DNA of 64,000 nucleotides from JALOAT01 sp041685115 (GTDB taxonomy: Bacteria; Pseudomonadota; Gammaproteobacteria; Thiohalomonadales; Thiohalomonadaceae), in the NCBI GenBank assembly GCA_041685115.1, contig JAWLGK010000002.1, positions 124,001 to 188,000 on the forward strand. The letters are read 5' to 3'. Both the position numbers and the translations under genes were made by a program. The notes under the pieces were generated by a model. The model did no database searches, was not told the origin of the DNA, and was given only the letters and a program-made list of their open reading frames with translations. This document shows positions 1 through 8,524 of this stretch, piece by piece (position 1 is the stretch's first letter; the number at the start of each line of letters is the position of its first letter).

Positions 1-30
1 GTCCTCCGCGCCTCCGCGACCTCCGCGTTT
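1..30. repeat. Type A repeat arm at window edge
   Basis: Three copies of the CTCCGCG unit, in the orientation of a right-hand type A arm (see 7322-7451). The element ends five bases from the stop codon of the slipin gene. Its partner arm would lie outside the window. Confidence 0.6.
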
Positions 31-34
31 ACCT

Positions 35-787
35 TCACCTCTTGAGCTTGTTGAGCAGCGGCTCGATGAGGTCCATGGGCAGCGGGAAGACGATGGTGGA
101 GTTTTTCTCGCCGGCGATGTCGGTGAGGGTCTGGAGGTAGCGCAGCTGCATGGCCTGGGGTTGTTGCACCAGCACCTTTGCCGCTTCCAGCAACTTCTGC
201 GAGGCCTGCAACTCGCCCTCGGCGTGGATGACCTTGGCGCGGCGCACGCGCTCGGCCTCGGCCTGTTTGGCGATGGCGCGCACCATGGATTCGTCCAGGT
301 CCACGTGCTTGATCTCCACGTTGGAGACCTTGACGCCCCAGGCGTCGGTCTGTTCGTCGAGGATGTTCTGGATGTCGGTGTTGAGCTTGTCGCGCTCGGC
401 CAGCATTTCGTCCAGGTCGTGCTGACCGAGTACGGAACGCAGCGTGGTCTGCGCCAGTTGCGAGGTGGCCTCGAAGAAGTTCTCCACCTGGATGATGGCG
501 CGTTCGGCATCCACCACGCGGAAGTAGATGACCGCGCTTACCTTTACCGAGACGTTGTCGCGGGAGATCACGTCCTGGGTGGGCACGTCCATGACGATGG
601 TGCGCAGGTCCACGCGCACCATCTGCTGGACGCCCGGGATGAGGATGATGAGGCCCGGCCCCTTCACGGCATAGAAGCGCCCGAGCATGAATACCACGCC
701 GCGCTCGTATTCGCGCAGGATGCGTATCGCGCTCATCACCAGCACGACCAGAAAACCGATGAGCAGGATTCCGAAATAACTCAGCAT
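35..787 (-). CDS. Slipin / stomatin-like SPFH-domain membrane protein
   Basis: 250 residues. One N-terminal membrane segment (about residues 3-22) precedes an SPFH/Band 7 domain (about 25-190), including the slipin-type stretch REYERGVVFMLGRF. A charged Ala/Glu/Gln-rich helix near 175-215 should form a coiled coil. Slipins oligomerise in the inner membrane and organise membrane microdomains. The start at MLSYFGIL is chosen because it lies 2 bases after the stop of the NfeD-type protease gene and the open frame upstream of it is only antisense-like low-complexity sequence. The NfeD-slipin pair is a conserved two-gene operon in which the protease is thought to cleave the slipin C-terminus (family knowledge). 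The C-terminus is hydrophobic, as expected of such a substrate. Confidence 0.93.
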   Translation of the reverse strand: MLSYFGILLIGFLVVLVMSAIRILREYERGVVFMLGRFYAVKGPGLIILIPGVQQMVRVDLRTIVMDVPTQDVISRDNVSVKVSAVIYFRVVDAERAIIQVENFFEATSQLAQTTLRSVLGQHDLDEMLAERDKLNTDIQNILDEQTDAWGVKVSNVEIKHVDLDESMVRAIAKQAEAERVRRAKVIHAEGELQASQKLLEAAKVLVQQPQAMQLRYLQTLTDIAGEKNSTIVFPLPMDLIEPLLNKLKR

Positions 788-789
788 GG

Positions 790-2172
790 CTAACCTCCGT
801 TGGCTTCCGTGTGCGGCTCCACCTCCACGGTGAGCCCCTCGACGCGCGTGACGCGCAGCTGTTGCCCTTTGTGCACCGGCGATGGTGTGCGGGCGCGCCA
901 GATCTCGCCGTGCAGGCGCACGTGTCCGGTGTCGGTGAAATCGTCCATGGCCATCGCCTCGGCCCCCACCAGTGCCTCGGCGCCGCTCACCACCGGCCGG
1001 CGTCGTGCGCGGAAGAACAGGTGCAGCAGGAAACCGAACAGCAGGGCGCTGGCGAGTGCGACCGCGCCGATGAGCGCCGGGTCGATGCCGAAGCCCGGTG
1101 CGTCGGTGTCGATGAGGATTACCGAGCCGATGGTGAAGGCCACCACGCCGCCCACGCCGAGGGCGCCGAAGCTGGGTGTGAAGGCCTCGCCCACCATGAG
1201 CGCGATACCGAGCAGGATGAGCCCCACGCCGGCGTAGTTGATGGGCAGGGCCTGAAAGGCGAACAGGGCGAGGATCAGGCAGATGGCGCCCACCACGCCG
1301 GCGACGATGGTGCCGGGATTGGAGAATTCCAGGATGAGGCCGTAGATCCCGATGATCATGAGGATGTAGGCCACGTTGGGATCGGTGATCACCGCCAGCA
1401 GGCGTGCGCGCCAGTCCGGCGCCACTACCTCGATGCGCAGGTTTTCCGTGTTCAGCGTGCGCTGCTCGCCCAGCACCTCGATGGTGCGCCCGTGCAGCTT
1501 GGCCAGCAATTCCTGCTGGTCGGTGGCGAGCAGGTCGATGACGTTCAGTTCCAGCGCCTGGGTGGATTCCAGGCTGGCGGCCTCGCGCACCGCCTTTTCC
1601 GCCCAGTCCGCGTTGCGATCGCGCAGCCGCGCCAGGCCGCGGATGTAGGCCACGGCATCGTTCACCACCTTGTGGTGCATGGCGTCGCCGCTGGGCGGTG
1701 GGGGGGCCCCCTTTTCTTTGTCCGCGTCGCCCGGTTGGGGTTGCTCGGGCGCCGGCAAGGGGTTTTCCCCGCCGATCTGCACCGGCGTGGCCGCACCCAG
1801 GTTGGTGGCCGGGGCCATGGCGGCCACGTGGCTGGCGTAGAGGATGTAGGTGCCGGCGCTGGCGGCGCGCGCGCCGTTGGGCGCCACCCAGGCCACCACC
1901 GGCACCGGTGAGGCGAGGATGTCGCGGATGATGTCGCGCATGGCCAGGTCCAGCCCGCCCGGGGTGTCCATGCGCAGGATGACCAGCTGGGCGCCTTCTT
2001 CGGCGGCGTGATTCAGGTTGCGGTGGATATAGTCGCTGGTGGCCGGGCCGATGGCGCCCTGGATGTCGAGGCGCACGCCGAAGCGCTCGGGCGGCGTCTG
2101 CGCCGAAGCCAATGCGGCCAGTGCCAGCATGATGATCAGGCCGTGGCGGAGAAGGCGCGAGGTGCTGGTCAT
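790..2172 (-). CDS. NfeD-family membrane-bound ClpP-class serine protease
   Basis: 460 residues. A signal peptide (about 1-24) is followed by a ClpP-like Ser protease domain (about 30-215), several membrane helices (about 235-390) and a C-terminal OB-fold NfeD domain (about 395-455). The likely catalytic dyad is S105 in GARAASAGTYI and K168 in HHKVVNDAVAY; in the archaeal homologue 1510-N these roles are played by a Ser and a Lys. Between them is a Pro-rich insertion (about 134-163). The ribosome-binding site GGAGGG lies a few bases before the ATG. It overlaps nothing and sits 2 bases upstream of the slipin gene, so the two are co-transcribed and probably work as a protease-substrate pair in membrane quality control. 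Confidence 0.93.
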   Translation of the reverse strand: MTSTSRLLRHGLIIMLALAALASAQTPPERFGVRLDIQGAIGPATSDYIHRNLNHAAEEGAQLVILRMDTPGGLDLAMRDIIRDILASPVPVVAWVAPNGARAASAGTYILYASHVAAMAPATNLGAATPVQIGGENPLPAPEQPQPGDADKEKGAPPPPSGDAMHHKVVNDAVAYIRGLARLRDRNADWAEKAVREAASLESTQALELNVIDLLATDQQELLAKLHGRTIEVLGEQRTLNTENLRIEVVAPDWRARLLAVITDPNVAYILMIIGIYGLILEFSNPGTIVAGVVGAICLILALFAFQALPINYAGVGLILLGIALMVGEAFTPSFGALGVGGVVAFTIGSVILIDTDAPGFGIDPALIGAVALASALLFGFLLHLFFRARRRPVVSGAEALVGAEAMAMDDFTDTGHVRLHGEIWRARTPSPVHKGQQLRVTRVEGLTVEVEPHTEANGG

Positions 2173-2196
2173 GGGTCCCTCCGGAGCGGCTTCCGG

Positions 2197-2733
2197 TCAG
2201 GGCAATTGCAGCCGGAAGACCCCCGCGAGTGTACCCGTTATCTGATTGAAGGTGAGGTGTTGGGGAAAGGCACTGACGATGCCCGTGCCGGCGTCCCAGT
2301 ACGAACACACCAGGCGGTACACGTCCGGCTGGCGGGCGGATTTCAGGTACAGCATGGTCTCCATCTCGTAGGCCATGGGCCCGTCACCGGGGTTGTTGTC
2401 GAGGGCCACGCGGCGAAAGCCGGGATCGGTGGCCACGGCCCGATCGTTGCGCGCCACGCGTTCGATGCGGAAGCTGTCCGGCTCGACGGTGCGGCTGCCG
2501 TCGGTGCGTGTCCACATCTCCAGTTTGCAGGCGGGCTCCCAGCGGTTGCGGGCGCTGGAGACGGTGCCGTTCTGGATCCACACGCTCACCCCCGGGGACG
2601 GTATGGTGACGGCTTGCTCCAGCACCGCCGTGCTGCCTTCGGGGATGGCAAAGTACGGGGAATCGGGCCCTGCGCTTCGTTGGGCGCAGGTGACCAGGGC
2701 CAAGGTGGACAGCAGGACGAAGATGGTGCGCAT
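2197..2733 (-). CDS. Putative lipoprotein of unknown function
   Basis: 178 residues, not assigned to a named family. The N-terminus is a short hydrophobic signal with a possible lipobox L-V-T-C ending at C16. Thr at position -1 of a lipobox is unusual, so a plain signal peptide is possible. The rest is a soluble domain with two further Cys residues (in PACKLEM and RLVCSYWD) that could form a disulfide. AAGGAG lies just before the ATG. The gene ends 24 bases before the NfeD gene on the same strand and may share its transcript. Confidence 0.7.
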   Translation of the reverse strand: MRTIFVLLSTLALVTCAQRSAGPDSPYFAIPEGSTAVLEQAVTIPSPGVSVWIQNGTVSSARNRWEPACKLEMWTRTDGSRTVEPDSFRIERVARNDRAVATDPGFRRVALDNNPGDGPMAYEMETMLYLKSARQPDVYRLVCSYWDAGTGIVSAFPQHLTFNQITGTLAGVFRLQLP

Positions 2734-2828
2734 GGCGGGCTCCTTGTCGGTTGGGCCTGGGGCAAGTATCGGCCGGGCGGGGGCAGGGGGACAGCACGCG
2801 CAGCCAGGACCCGTTGCGGCTTGCCCTC

Positions 2829-3470
2829 TCAGTCGCCCGGCCTTGGGAGACCCTCCAGCGCCTCCGCGGCGATCTCGCGCACCTCGGGGTGCGGATCGGC
2901 CAGGCAGGCCTCCAGGCTGGGCCGGGCCTCGCCGCTCAGGGTCAGGCCGAGAAAATGGCAGGCATCGCTGCGCACGCGGTGGTCGCCGTGGCCGGCCAGA
3001 CGAGCCAGCATGGGAAGCGCTGCCTGTAGCACCGGCGTGCCGGCGAGTCCTTCGATGATCGCGCCGATGCCGAGGCGTACCTGCAAGGGCAGTTGAGGAC
3101 TCTCCAGCAGGCCAAGCAGCCGATCGAAATGGGCCGGTTCCGCGGCGATGATGCCCTGTACCTTGGCCAGCCCGCCCTCGGCGAGCATCTGCTCCAGGTA
3201 ATCGGCCATGCCGCGCGGGTGCGCAGCACGTTCGGCCCAGAGGCGCAGCTCGGCGGGCGGACGCACGCCTCGCAGCTCGAAGGGGCCGATGCGCATCCAC
3301 GGCACACTACGCACGCCGAGGGCGGCCGCGCGTTCGGGATGCACGGCGATGTTGATCACCTCGAGGCGACCGACGACCCCTTCCTTCACCAGTTTTGCCA
3401 GCCCATCGAGCATGGCCGGGCAGTGCGGACAGGTGGGGGCGAGCAGCAGCAAGGCGTCGGGTGAGGGCAT
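2829..3470 (-). CDS. Thioredoxin-like domain plus C-terminal HEAT-like repeats
   Basis: 213 residues. The first about 85 residues look like a thioredoxin/glutaredoxin-type fold, with an N-terminal strand followed by C14-P-H-C17 and the later cis-Pro-type segment VRSVPWMRI. Residues about 100-213 are helical repeats of HEAT type, ending in HPEVREIAAEALEGL, a typical HEAT/PBS-lyase repeat pattern. GGAG precedes the ATG. There is no signal peptide, so it is cytoplasmic. A redox head on a helical protein-binding tail suggests a thiol-disulfide enzyme with a bound partner, but no substrate is visible. It is divergent from the gene at 3581. Confidence 0.75.
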   Translation of the reverse strand: MPSPDALLLLAPTCPHCPAMLDGLAKLVKEGVVGRLEVINIAVHPERAAALGVRSVPWMRIGPFELRGVRPPAELRLWAERAAHPRGMADYLEQMLAEGGLAKVQGIIAAEPAHFDRLLGLLESPQLPLQVRLGIGAIIEGLAGTPVLQAALPMLARLAGHGDHRVRSDACHFLGLTLSGEARPSLEACLADPHPEVREIAAEALEGLPRPGD

Positions 3471-3580
3471 GGGGATCTCCGTGGCCGAGGCGTGGCCAAG
3501 CGGGAGTATATCGGCTTACCGGCGCGCGGTTGTGGTGTACACTCCGGCCAACATTCCGCCCTGCAAATCCCGGAGCGATC

Positions 3581-3874
3581 ATGGGTGAAGAACTTTCCCG
3601 CGAAGAGCGCATCCTGCGTGTCATGAGACAGGTGTTGACCAGCGTGGCGCGTGATACCGCCACCGAACCCGGTATGCGCCATCCCCTCAAGGAACAGACC
3701 ATTCAAGACATACGCCTGTGTCTGCTGCTCATCAGCGAGCGGGAGCGCGAGCTGGCGGAGGCCGCGGGGCGGGACAACAATGCTCGCCCACACTTCACCG
3801 ACGAGCGGCGCCCGCAGGGTGATGTGGTGATCCCCATCACCAGTATCGGGCGCAGGAAAAAGGACGACGCCTGA
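3581..3874 (+). CDS. Small conserved hypothetical protein
   Basis: 97 residues, charged and mostly helical, with no signal peptide or membrane segment. The N-terminal half (ILRVMRQVLTSVARDT) and the middle (QTIQDIRLCLLLISERE) look like two amphipathic helices; the tail is basic (GRRKKDD). I recognise the pattern as a conserved gammaproteobacterial small protein but know of no function. Start at the ATG of MGEELSREE, 110 bases from the divergent thioredoxin-like gene, so the promoters of both lie in 3471-3580. It heads the run DUF2835-kinase-regulator. Confidence 0.75.
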   Translation: MGEELSREERILRVMRQVLTSVARDTATEPGMRHPLKEQTIQDIRLCLLLISERERELAEAAGRDNNARPHFTDERRPQGDVVIPITSIGRRKKDDA

Positions 3875-3927
3875 GCGACACCTCCGGTGCGTGCTCCCAC
3901 GGGGGCCGGCCGGTTTTCCATCCCAAG

Positions 3928-4170
3928 TTGTCTTTCCGTCCACACGTGTTGAACGAAGTCCGTCTCCAATTGCACATCCCGCCCGAGCGACTGCTTGCCT
4001 GGTACAGCGGCGCCGCCGCCGAGGTCCAGGCAACCGCGAGCGACGGGCGCAAGGTGCGTTTTCCCGCCCGCGTGCTGCAGCCGTTCGTCACCCGCGAGGG
4101 CGTGCACGGCGCCTTCGCGCTGCGCTTTGACGACCAGTCCCGCTTCGTGGACATCCGCAGGCTGCCATGA
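3928..4170 (+). CDS. DUF2835 family protein
   Basis: About 80 residues. The pattern LLAWYSGAAAEVQATASDG followed by RFPARVLQPFVT and GAFALRFD matches the DUF2835 family of small all-beta proteins, which has no assigned function. The start is uncertain: TTG at 3928 gives the full length, and GTG 3946 is an alternative. The last codons overlap the ATG of the histidine kinase by 4 bases (ATGA), so the two are translationally coupled. DUF2835 genes are often small stand-alone genes, so this coupling to a kinase may be informative. Confidence 0.75.
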   Translation: MSFRPHVLNEVRLQLHIPPERLLAWYSGAAAEVQATASDGRKVRFPARVLQPFVTREGVHGAFALRFDDQSRFVDIRRLP

Positions 4171-6644
4171 GCGCGCGGCGCTGGCATGCGGTGGCGCGGC
4201 TGTGGCGCAGCCTGAGCCCGGGCGCCCGGGGTCTCGGCGGGGCACCCGCCGAGACTGTAGCGGCGACGCCTGGCGGAGCCCTGGCTGCGGAACGGCTCGA
4301 CGCGGTCCTGTTCGAAGCCGTGCCGTCACTGGTCATGGTGCTCGATCGCGAGGGCCGCATCCTGCGCTTCAATCGCGCCTGCGAGGAGGCCAGCGGCCTG
4401 TCCCGTGAGGCGGTGCGCGGGCGTACGCCCTGGGCGGTGCTGGTGGCCGGGGACGATGGCGCACGCCTGCGTGAGGCCTACGCCGCGGTATCAGCCGAGG
4501 ATTTTCCCCGGCAATACCACAACCGCTGGCACACCGGCGGTGGCGAACGCCAGATCGCCTGGACCGAGACCGCACTTATCGACGCGGCCGGGGAGGTGGA
4601 CTGCGTCGTCGCCACCGGCAGTGACCGGACTGCACAAAAGAATGCCGAGCGCGCCCTGCGTCAGGCGCTGGACGACATGGACCGGCGCATCGTATTGCGC
4701 ACCGCGGCGCTGCGCACCACCAACGACGCGCTGGTGCGCAGCGAGGCGCGTCTCGCCGAGGCGCAACGCATCGCGCACATCGGCAGCTGGGATTGGGATG
4801 TGAGCCGCGACCAGCTGTACTGGTCGGAAGAGGTGTTCCGCATCCTCGGTCTCGCGCCCCATCAGGCCCAGCCGAGCCTTGCCCGGTTCATGGCCCACGT
4901 GCACGAGGACGATCGTGAGCGCGTGCAGGAAACCATGGATGCGATCTTCCACCAGCGCCAGCCGTGCAGTCTCGACTTCCGCGTGCGACGCCCGGACGGC
5001 CAGGTGCGCGTGGTGCAGGCCGAAGGCGTGGTGACGCGCGATGCGCAAGACGCCCCGGCGCGCCTCGCCGGCACACTGCAAGACGTCACCGAGCGCAAGC
5101 AGGCGGAGGAGGCGCTGCGCCGGGCCACCAATGAGCTGGAACTGCGCGTGGCCGAACGCACCGCGGAACTGGCGCGCGCCAACCAGGCCCTGCGCTTTAC
5201 CCAATTCGCGGTGGATCGGGCCGCCGATGCGGTATTTTGGGCCGATGGCACGCGCCGCCTCGTCTACATAAATGACGCCGCCTGCGGCATGCTCGGGTGT
5301 GCGCGGGAATCGGTCCTGGGGCGCGATTTTTCCGAGCTCAGCGCCGACCCACGTGCCGATGAACTGCTCGCCGGTGCGCGCACGTCGGGCTCCGTCACCT
5401 ACGAATCCCAACTTCAGCGCCGCGATGGCAGCGACCTGCCGGTGGAGATCACCGCCAACGTCATCGCCTACGAAGGTGCGGAGTATTTCTGTCTGTTCGC
5501 ACGCGACATCTCCGAACGCCGTCGCGCCCTGGCCCTGCACCAGACCCAGCTGCTTACGGCGCGAGCGCTGTCGTCCATCTCCTCGCGCTTCGTGGCGCGC
5601 GACGACCTGGAATACGCCATCCGCGAGGGCCTCGGGGAACTGGCGGCGCTGTTACAGGCGGATTGCGGCCGGTTGTTGCGCCTTGGCAAGAGCACGGGAT
5701 TGACGGTGGAGTGGTTCGCCGGCTGCTGTGAACAAGGCCCGGACCTGAACGCCTACGCGGCGGCGCTGCCCGCGCTGGACAAGGGCGAGGTGGTCGTACA
5801 GCCTGCCCCGGGCGGACCGCGGGTGCTGGTGCCGCTGTTCGCCGAGCAGGTGCTGTTTGGCGTGATCGCCTTCGACGAGGCCCACGCGGTGGAACGCTGG
5901 AGCGACGGCGACTTCACCCTGCTGCGCGTCGCCGCACGGGTAATCACCGCCGCGGTGCAGCGCTATCGTGCCGAGTTGCAGACCATGCGCCTGCTGGAGG
6001 AAAACCGTCGCCTGGCCCGCGAGTCCCTGGAAATCCAGGAGCGCGAGCGTGCGCACCTGGCGCGCGAACTGCACGACGAACTGGGCCAGTGCCTCACCGC
6101 GATCCGTGCCGACGCCCAGTCCATCTGCCGCCTGAGCCGCGATCGCGAGCCGCGCATCTTCGCCAGCGGTCAGGCCATTGGCGAGGTGGCTAGCCGCGTG
6201 TACGAGGTGGTGCGTAACATGATGCGTCGCCTGCGCCCGGAAATGCTGGACGAACTCGGGCTCGGCGAGGCCCTGCGCGAGATTGTCGGGCAGTGGCGCG
6301 CACGCCACCCGGACATCGCCTGGTCGCTGGTCCTGCCCGACACCCTGGGGGCGCTGCCCGAGGCGGTGCAGATCACGGCCTATCGTTTGGTGCAGGAGGC
6401 CATCACCAACGTGATCAAACACGCCCAGGCCAGCCGCGTGGATGTGGCGGTTACCCTCGACCAGGCCGGCCTCACGGTATCGGTATGCGACGACGGCCGC
6501 GGCCTGGAGGGTACGCCGCACGGCGGGCTCGGCCTGCTCGGCATGCGCGAACGCGTACTCGCGGCGGGTGGGCGTTTCGATATACAAAGTCATCCGGGAC
6601 GCGGCTTCCGCCTGAGTGCCGTGTTCCCGCTGCAAGTTGACTGA
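4167..6644 (+). CDS. Soluble PAS-PAS-PAS-GAF sensor histidine kinase (NarX/HisKA_3 type)
   Basis: 825 residues with no convincing membrane helix, so a cytoplasmic sensor. Three PAS modules lie at about 45-150, 200-315 and 345-455; the second and third are separated by a coiled-coil linker. A GAF-like module lies at about 470-605. The transmitter is of the HisKA_3 family: H636 in RELHDELGQ is the predicted phospho-acceptor, and the HATPase domain contains the N box EAITNVIKHA and G box GRGLEG and GLGLLGMRERV. The response regulator starts 10 bases after its stop, so the two form a two-component pair. The signal is unknown. PAS modules of this kind commonly bind haem, flavin or small ligands, but no cofactor motif is evident. 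Confidence 0.9.
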   Translation: MSARRWHAVARLWRSLSPGARGLGGAPAETVAATPGGALAAERLDAVLFEAVPSLVMVLDREGRILRFNRACEEASGLSREAVRGRTPWAVLVAGDDGARLREAYAAVSAEDFPRQYHNRWHTGGGERQIAWTETALIDAAGEVDCVVATGSDRTAQKNAERALRQALDDMDRRIVLRTAALRTTNDALVRSEARLAEAQRIAHIGSWDWDVSRDQLYWSEEVFRILGLAPHQAQPSLARFMAHVHEDDRERVQETMDAIFHQRQPCSLDFRVRRPDGQVRVVQAEGVVTRDAQDAPARLAGTLQDVTERKQAEEALRRATNELELRVAERTAELARANQALRFTQFAVDRAADAVFWADGTRRLVYINDAACGMLGCARESVLGRDFSELSADPRADELLAGARTSGSVTYESQLQRRDGSDLPVEITANVIAYEGAEYFCLFARDISERRRALALHQTQLLTARALSSISSRFVARDDLEYAIREGLGELAALLQADCGRLLRLGKSTGLTVEWFAGCCEQGPDLNAYAAALPALDKGEVVVQPAPGGPRVLVPLFAEQVLFGVIAFDEAHAVERWSDGDFTLLRVAARVITAAVQRYRAELQTMRLLEENRRLARESLEIQERERAHLARELHDELGQCLTAIRADAQSICRLSRDREPRIFASGQAIGEVASRVYEVVRNMMRRLRPEMLDELGLGEALREIVGQWRARHPDIAWSLVLPDTLGALPEAVQITAYRLVQEAITNVIKHAQASRVDVAVTLDQAGLTVSVCDDGRGLEGTPHGGLGLLGMRERVLAAGGRFDIQSHPGRGFRLSAVFPLQVD

Positions 6645-6654
6645 AGGAGGAGAT

Positions 6655-7308
6655 ATGTCCGGTGAAGGCGCGTCCGTCGCGGCGCCCAAGACGATAACCG
6701 TCATTCTGGTGGATGATCATCCGGTGGTGCGCGCCGGCTACCGGCGCCTGCTGGAGGGTACCGACAACATCCGTGTGGTCGCCGAGGCCGACAACGGCGA
6801 TCTGGGTTACCGGGCCTTTATCGAGCACGCGCCCGAGGTGGTGGTGATGGATCTCAACATGCCCGGCGCGAGCGGCCTGGAGGCGGTGCGCCGCATCCTG
6901 GCGCGTGACTCCGAGGCCAAGGTGCTGGTGTTTTCCGTGCACGACAACGAGGCCATCCTGAACCAGGCCATGAAAGCGGGGGTGCGCGGCTACCTCACCA
7001 AGCGCTCCGCGCCCGAGACCATGGTCGAGGCCATCGAGACCGTGGCCAGCGGCCGCGTCTACATCGACCCTATCATGCCCGAGCCCTCCGGCCAGGAACG
7101 CAGCCCGGCAGACATCCTGTCGCCGCGCGAGTTCGAGGTGTTCCGGCTGCTCATCGAAGGCAAGTCGGTGGCGGAGATTGCCGAGATCCTGGTCATCAGC
7201 CCCAAGACCGCCGGCGTGCACCACACCCGCATCATGCAAAAGCTCAACGTCAGCAACCGCGCCCAACTGGCGCAGCTGGCCTTGCAGCATGGGCTGATGG
7301 CGATCTGA
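6655..7308 (+). CDS. LuxR/NarL-family response regulator
   Basis: 217 residues. The receiver domain (about 14-130) has the acidic pair D20-D21 and the phospho-acceptor D66 in VVVMDLNMPG. The C-terminal LuxR-type helix-turn-helix (about 150-215) contains LSPREFEVFRLL and SVAEIAEILVISPKTAGVHH. The start at MSGEGAS is chosen because a strong AAGGAGGAG Shine-Dalgarno sequence lies just before it. It is the cognate partner of the preceding kinase. It differs from the NarL at 46638 and its target genes are not apparent. A type A inverted repeat follows and may act as a transcript-end hairpin between this gene and the convergent rssA. Confidence 0.9.
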   Translation: MSGEGASVAAPKTITVILVDDHPVVRAGYRRLLEGTDNIRVVAEADNGDLGYRAFIEHAPEVVVMDLNMPGASGLEAVRRILARDSEAKVLVFSVHDNEAILNQAMKAGVRGYLTKRSAPETMVEAIETVASGRVYIDPIMPEPSGQERSPADILSPREFEVFRLLIEGKSVAEIAEILVISPKTAGVHHTRIMQKLNVSNRAQLAQLALQHGLMAI

Positions 7309-7321
7309 CGGGGGCGGGATC

Positions 7322-7451
7322 AACGCGGAGGGCGCGGAGGCGCGGAGGACGCGGAGAAGATTTTGTCAGTGCGCACGTGCGGGACTCTGGAGCGCGTACG
7401 TGGGAACTGTTTATATCTCCGCGTCCTCCGCGCCTCCGCGATCTCCGCGTT
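7322..7451. repeat. Type A interspersed inverted repeat (complete)
   Basis: Left arm 7322-7356 and right arm 7417-7451 are each 35 nt and complementary at 33 of 35 positions, around a 60-bp core. Each arm is built of imperfect units of CGCGGAGGN. The element fills the gap between two convergent genes and would form a long hairpin in either transcript. It is the reference copy for type A; the left arm is identical to the one at 32907-32941. Confidence 0.85.
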
Positions 7452-7457
7452 TTGCCG

Positions 7458-8444
7458 TCAAGCCACGGAGCCGGATTTCAGTAGCGGGCGGATGATGGGC
7501 AGCATGCGCTCCACGGCGCGGCGGCCTTCGGCGATGGCCTCTTCAGCACGGTCGAATTCCAGCAGGCCGATCTGGGCGAGGCGTGGGGCAAGCAGCACGT
7601 CGGGCGGATCGCCCGCCATGCGCGAGCGCGTGATGCGGTCCTGCATGATGTTGATGGCGCTGGCCACCACGTCGAACATCCCCGGGCCGGGCGGCTCGCG
7701 GCGTGCCACGAGGCGGCCGAAGCTGCTGTCCTTGAGGGTTTCGTGCAAGCGGTCGGTGAACTGATTCCATGCGGCCGGCGATTTGGTGCGCTTTTCGCGC
7801 GCCACGGCCTCGTGGCTTGGCAGACGACGGCCGACGATGTCGCCGTTCAGGTTCACCGCAATGGTCACGTCTGCGCCCAGCGAGCGGCACAAGGAGACCG
7901 GCACCGGATTGACCAGACCGCCGTCCACCAGCCAGGAATCCTCATGGCGCACGGGCGTGAACAGTCCGGGCAGGGCGATGGAGGCGCGCACCGCGTCCAC
8001 CAGCGAATCTTTCTGCATCCAAAGCTCCTGCCCCGTGCGCAGGTTGGTGGCCACCGCGGCGAAGGTTTTCGGCAGGTCTTCTATGTTGCCGGGATTCAGG
8101 TGCTCGGCCATGACCTTCATGAGGTGCTCGCCTTCCATGAAGCCGCCACCGGCGATGCCCGGATCCATAAAGCGCACGATGGACCACCAGTCCAGGTCCC
8201 GTACCCAGGCCTCGAACTGATCAAGCGTGCCGCTGGCGTAAACCGCGCCCACCAGCGCGCCGATGGACGTGCCGCAGACGATCTGCGGTTCGATGCCGTT
8301 GTCATGCAACGCGCGGATGATCCCGATGTGGGCCCAGCCGCGCGCACTGCCGCTGCCCAGTGCAAGTCCGATCTTCATGGCCGCAGAGTCTACCGCCGGC
8401 GCCACCGAGGTTTCATCCTTTTGCGGGGTGATGTGAGTTACCAT
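7458..8444 (-). CDS. rssA: Patatin-like phospholipase, RssA family
   Basis: 328 residues from the first ATG, or 306 from an internal Met at 8378 (MKIGLALGSG), which is a plausible true start because conservation begins there. The patatin signature is complete: the oxyanion loop GSGSARGWAHIG, the nucleophile S60 in GTSIG, and D174 in VDGG. Patatin-type enzymes hydrolyse lipid acyl esters. RssA-type proteins are cytoplasmic and their physiological substrate is unsettled. It is convergent with the response regulator across a type A repeat and divergent from mazG. Confidence 0.9.
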   Translation of the reverse strand: MVTHITPQKDETSVAPAVDSAAMKIGLALGSGSARGWAHIGIIRALHDNGIEPQIVCGTSIGALVGAVYASGTLDQFEAWVRDLDWWSIVRFMDPGIAGGGFMEGEHLMKVMAEHLNPGNIEDLPKTFAAVATNLRTGQELWMQKDSLVDAVRASIALPGLFTPVRHEDSWLVDGGLVNPVPVSLCRSLGADVTIAVNLNGDIVGRRLPSHEAVAREKRTKSPAAWNQFTDRLHETLKDSSFGRLVARREPPGPGMFDVVASAINIMQDRITRSRMAGDPPDVLLAPRLAQIGLLEFDRAEEAIAEGRRAVERMLPIIRPLLKSGSVA

Positions 8445-8467
8445 CCGACGACGTACTACACAGTCTC

Positions 8468-8501
8468 CTCTGCGATCTCCGCGCCTCTGCGCCGCTGTGT
8501 T
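8468..8501. repeat. Single repeat arm, hybrid of types A and C
   Basis: A 34-nt right-hand arm made of CTCTGCG and CTCCGCG units that ends in GCTGTGTT and is followed by a T-rich stretch (GGATTTTTTC). It mixes the type A unit with the type C unit, showing that the two types are related. No left arm is visible. It lies between the divergent rssA and mazG starts. Confidence 0.6.
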
Positions 8502-8524
8502 GGATTTTTTCTCGGGAATCTTGC

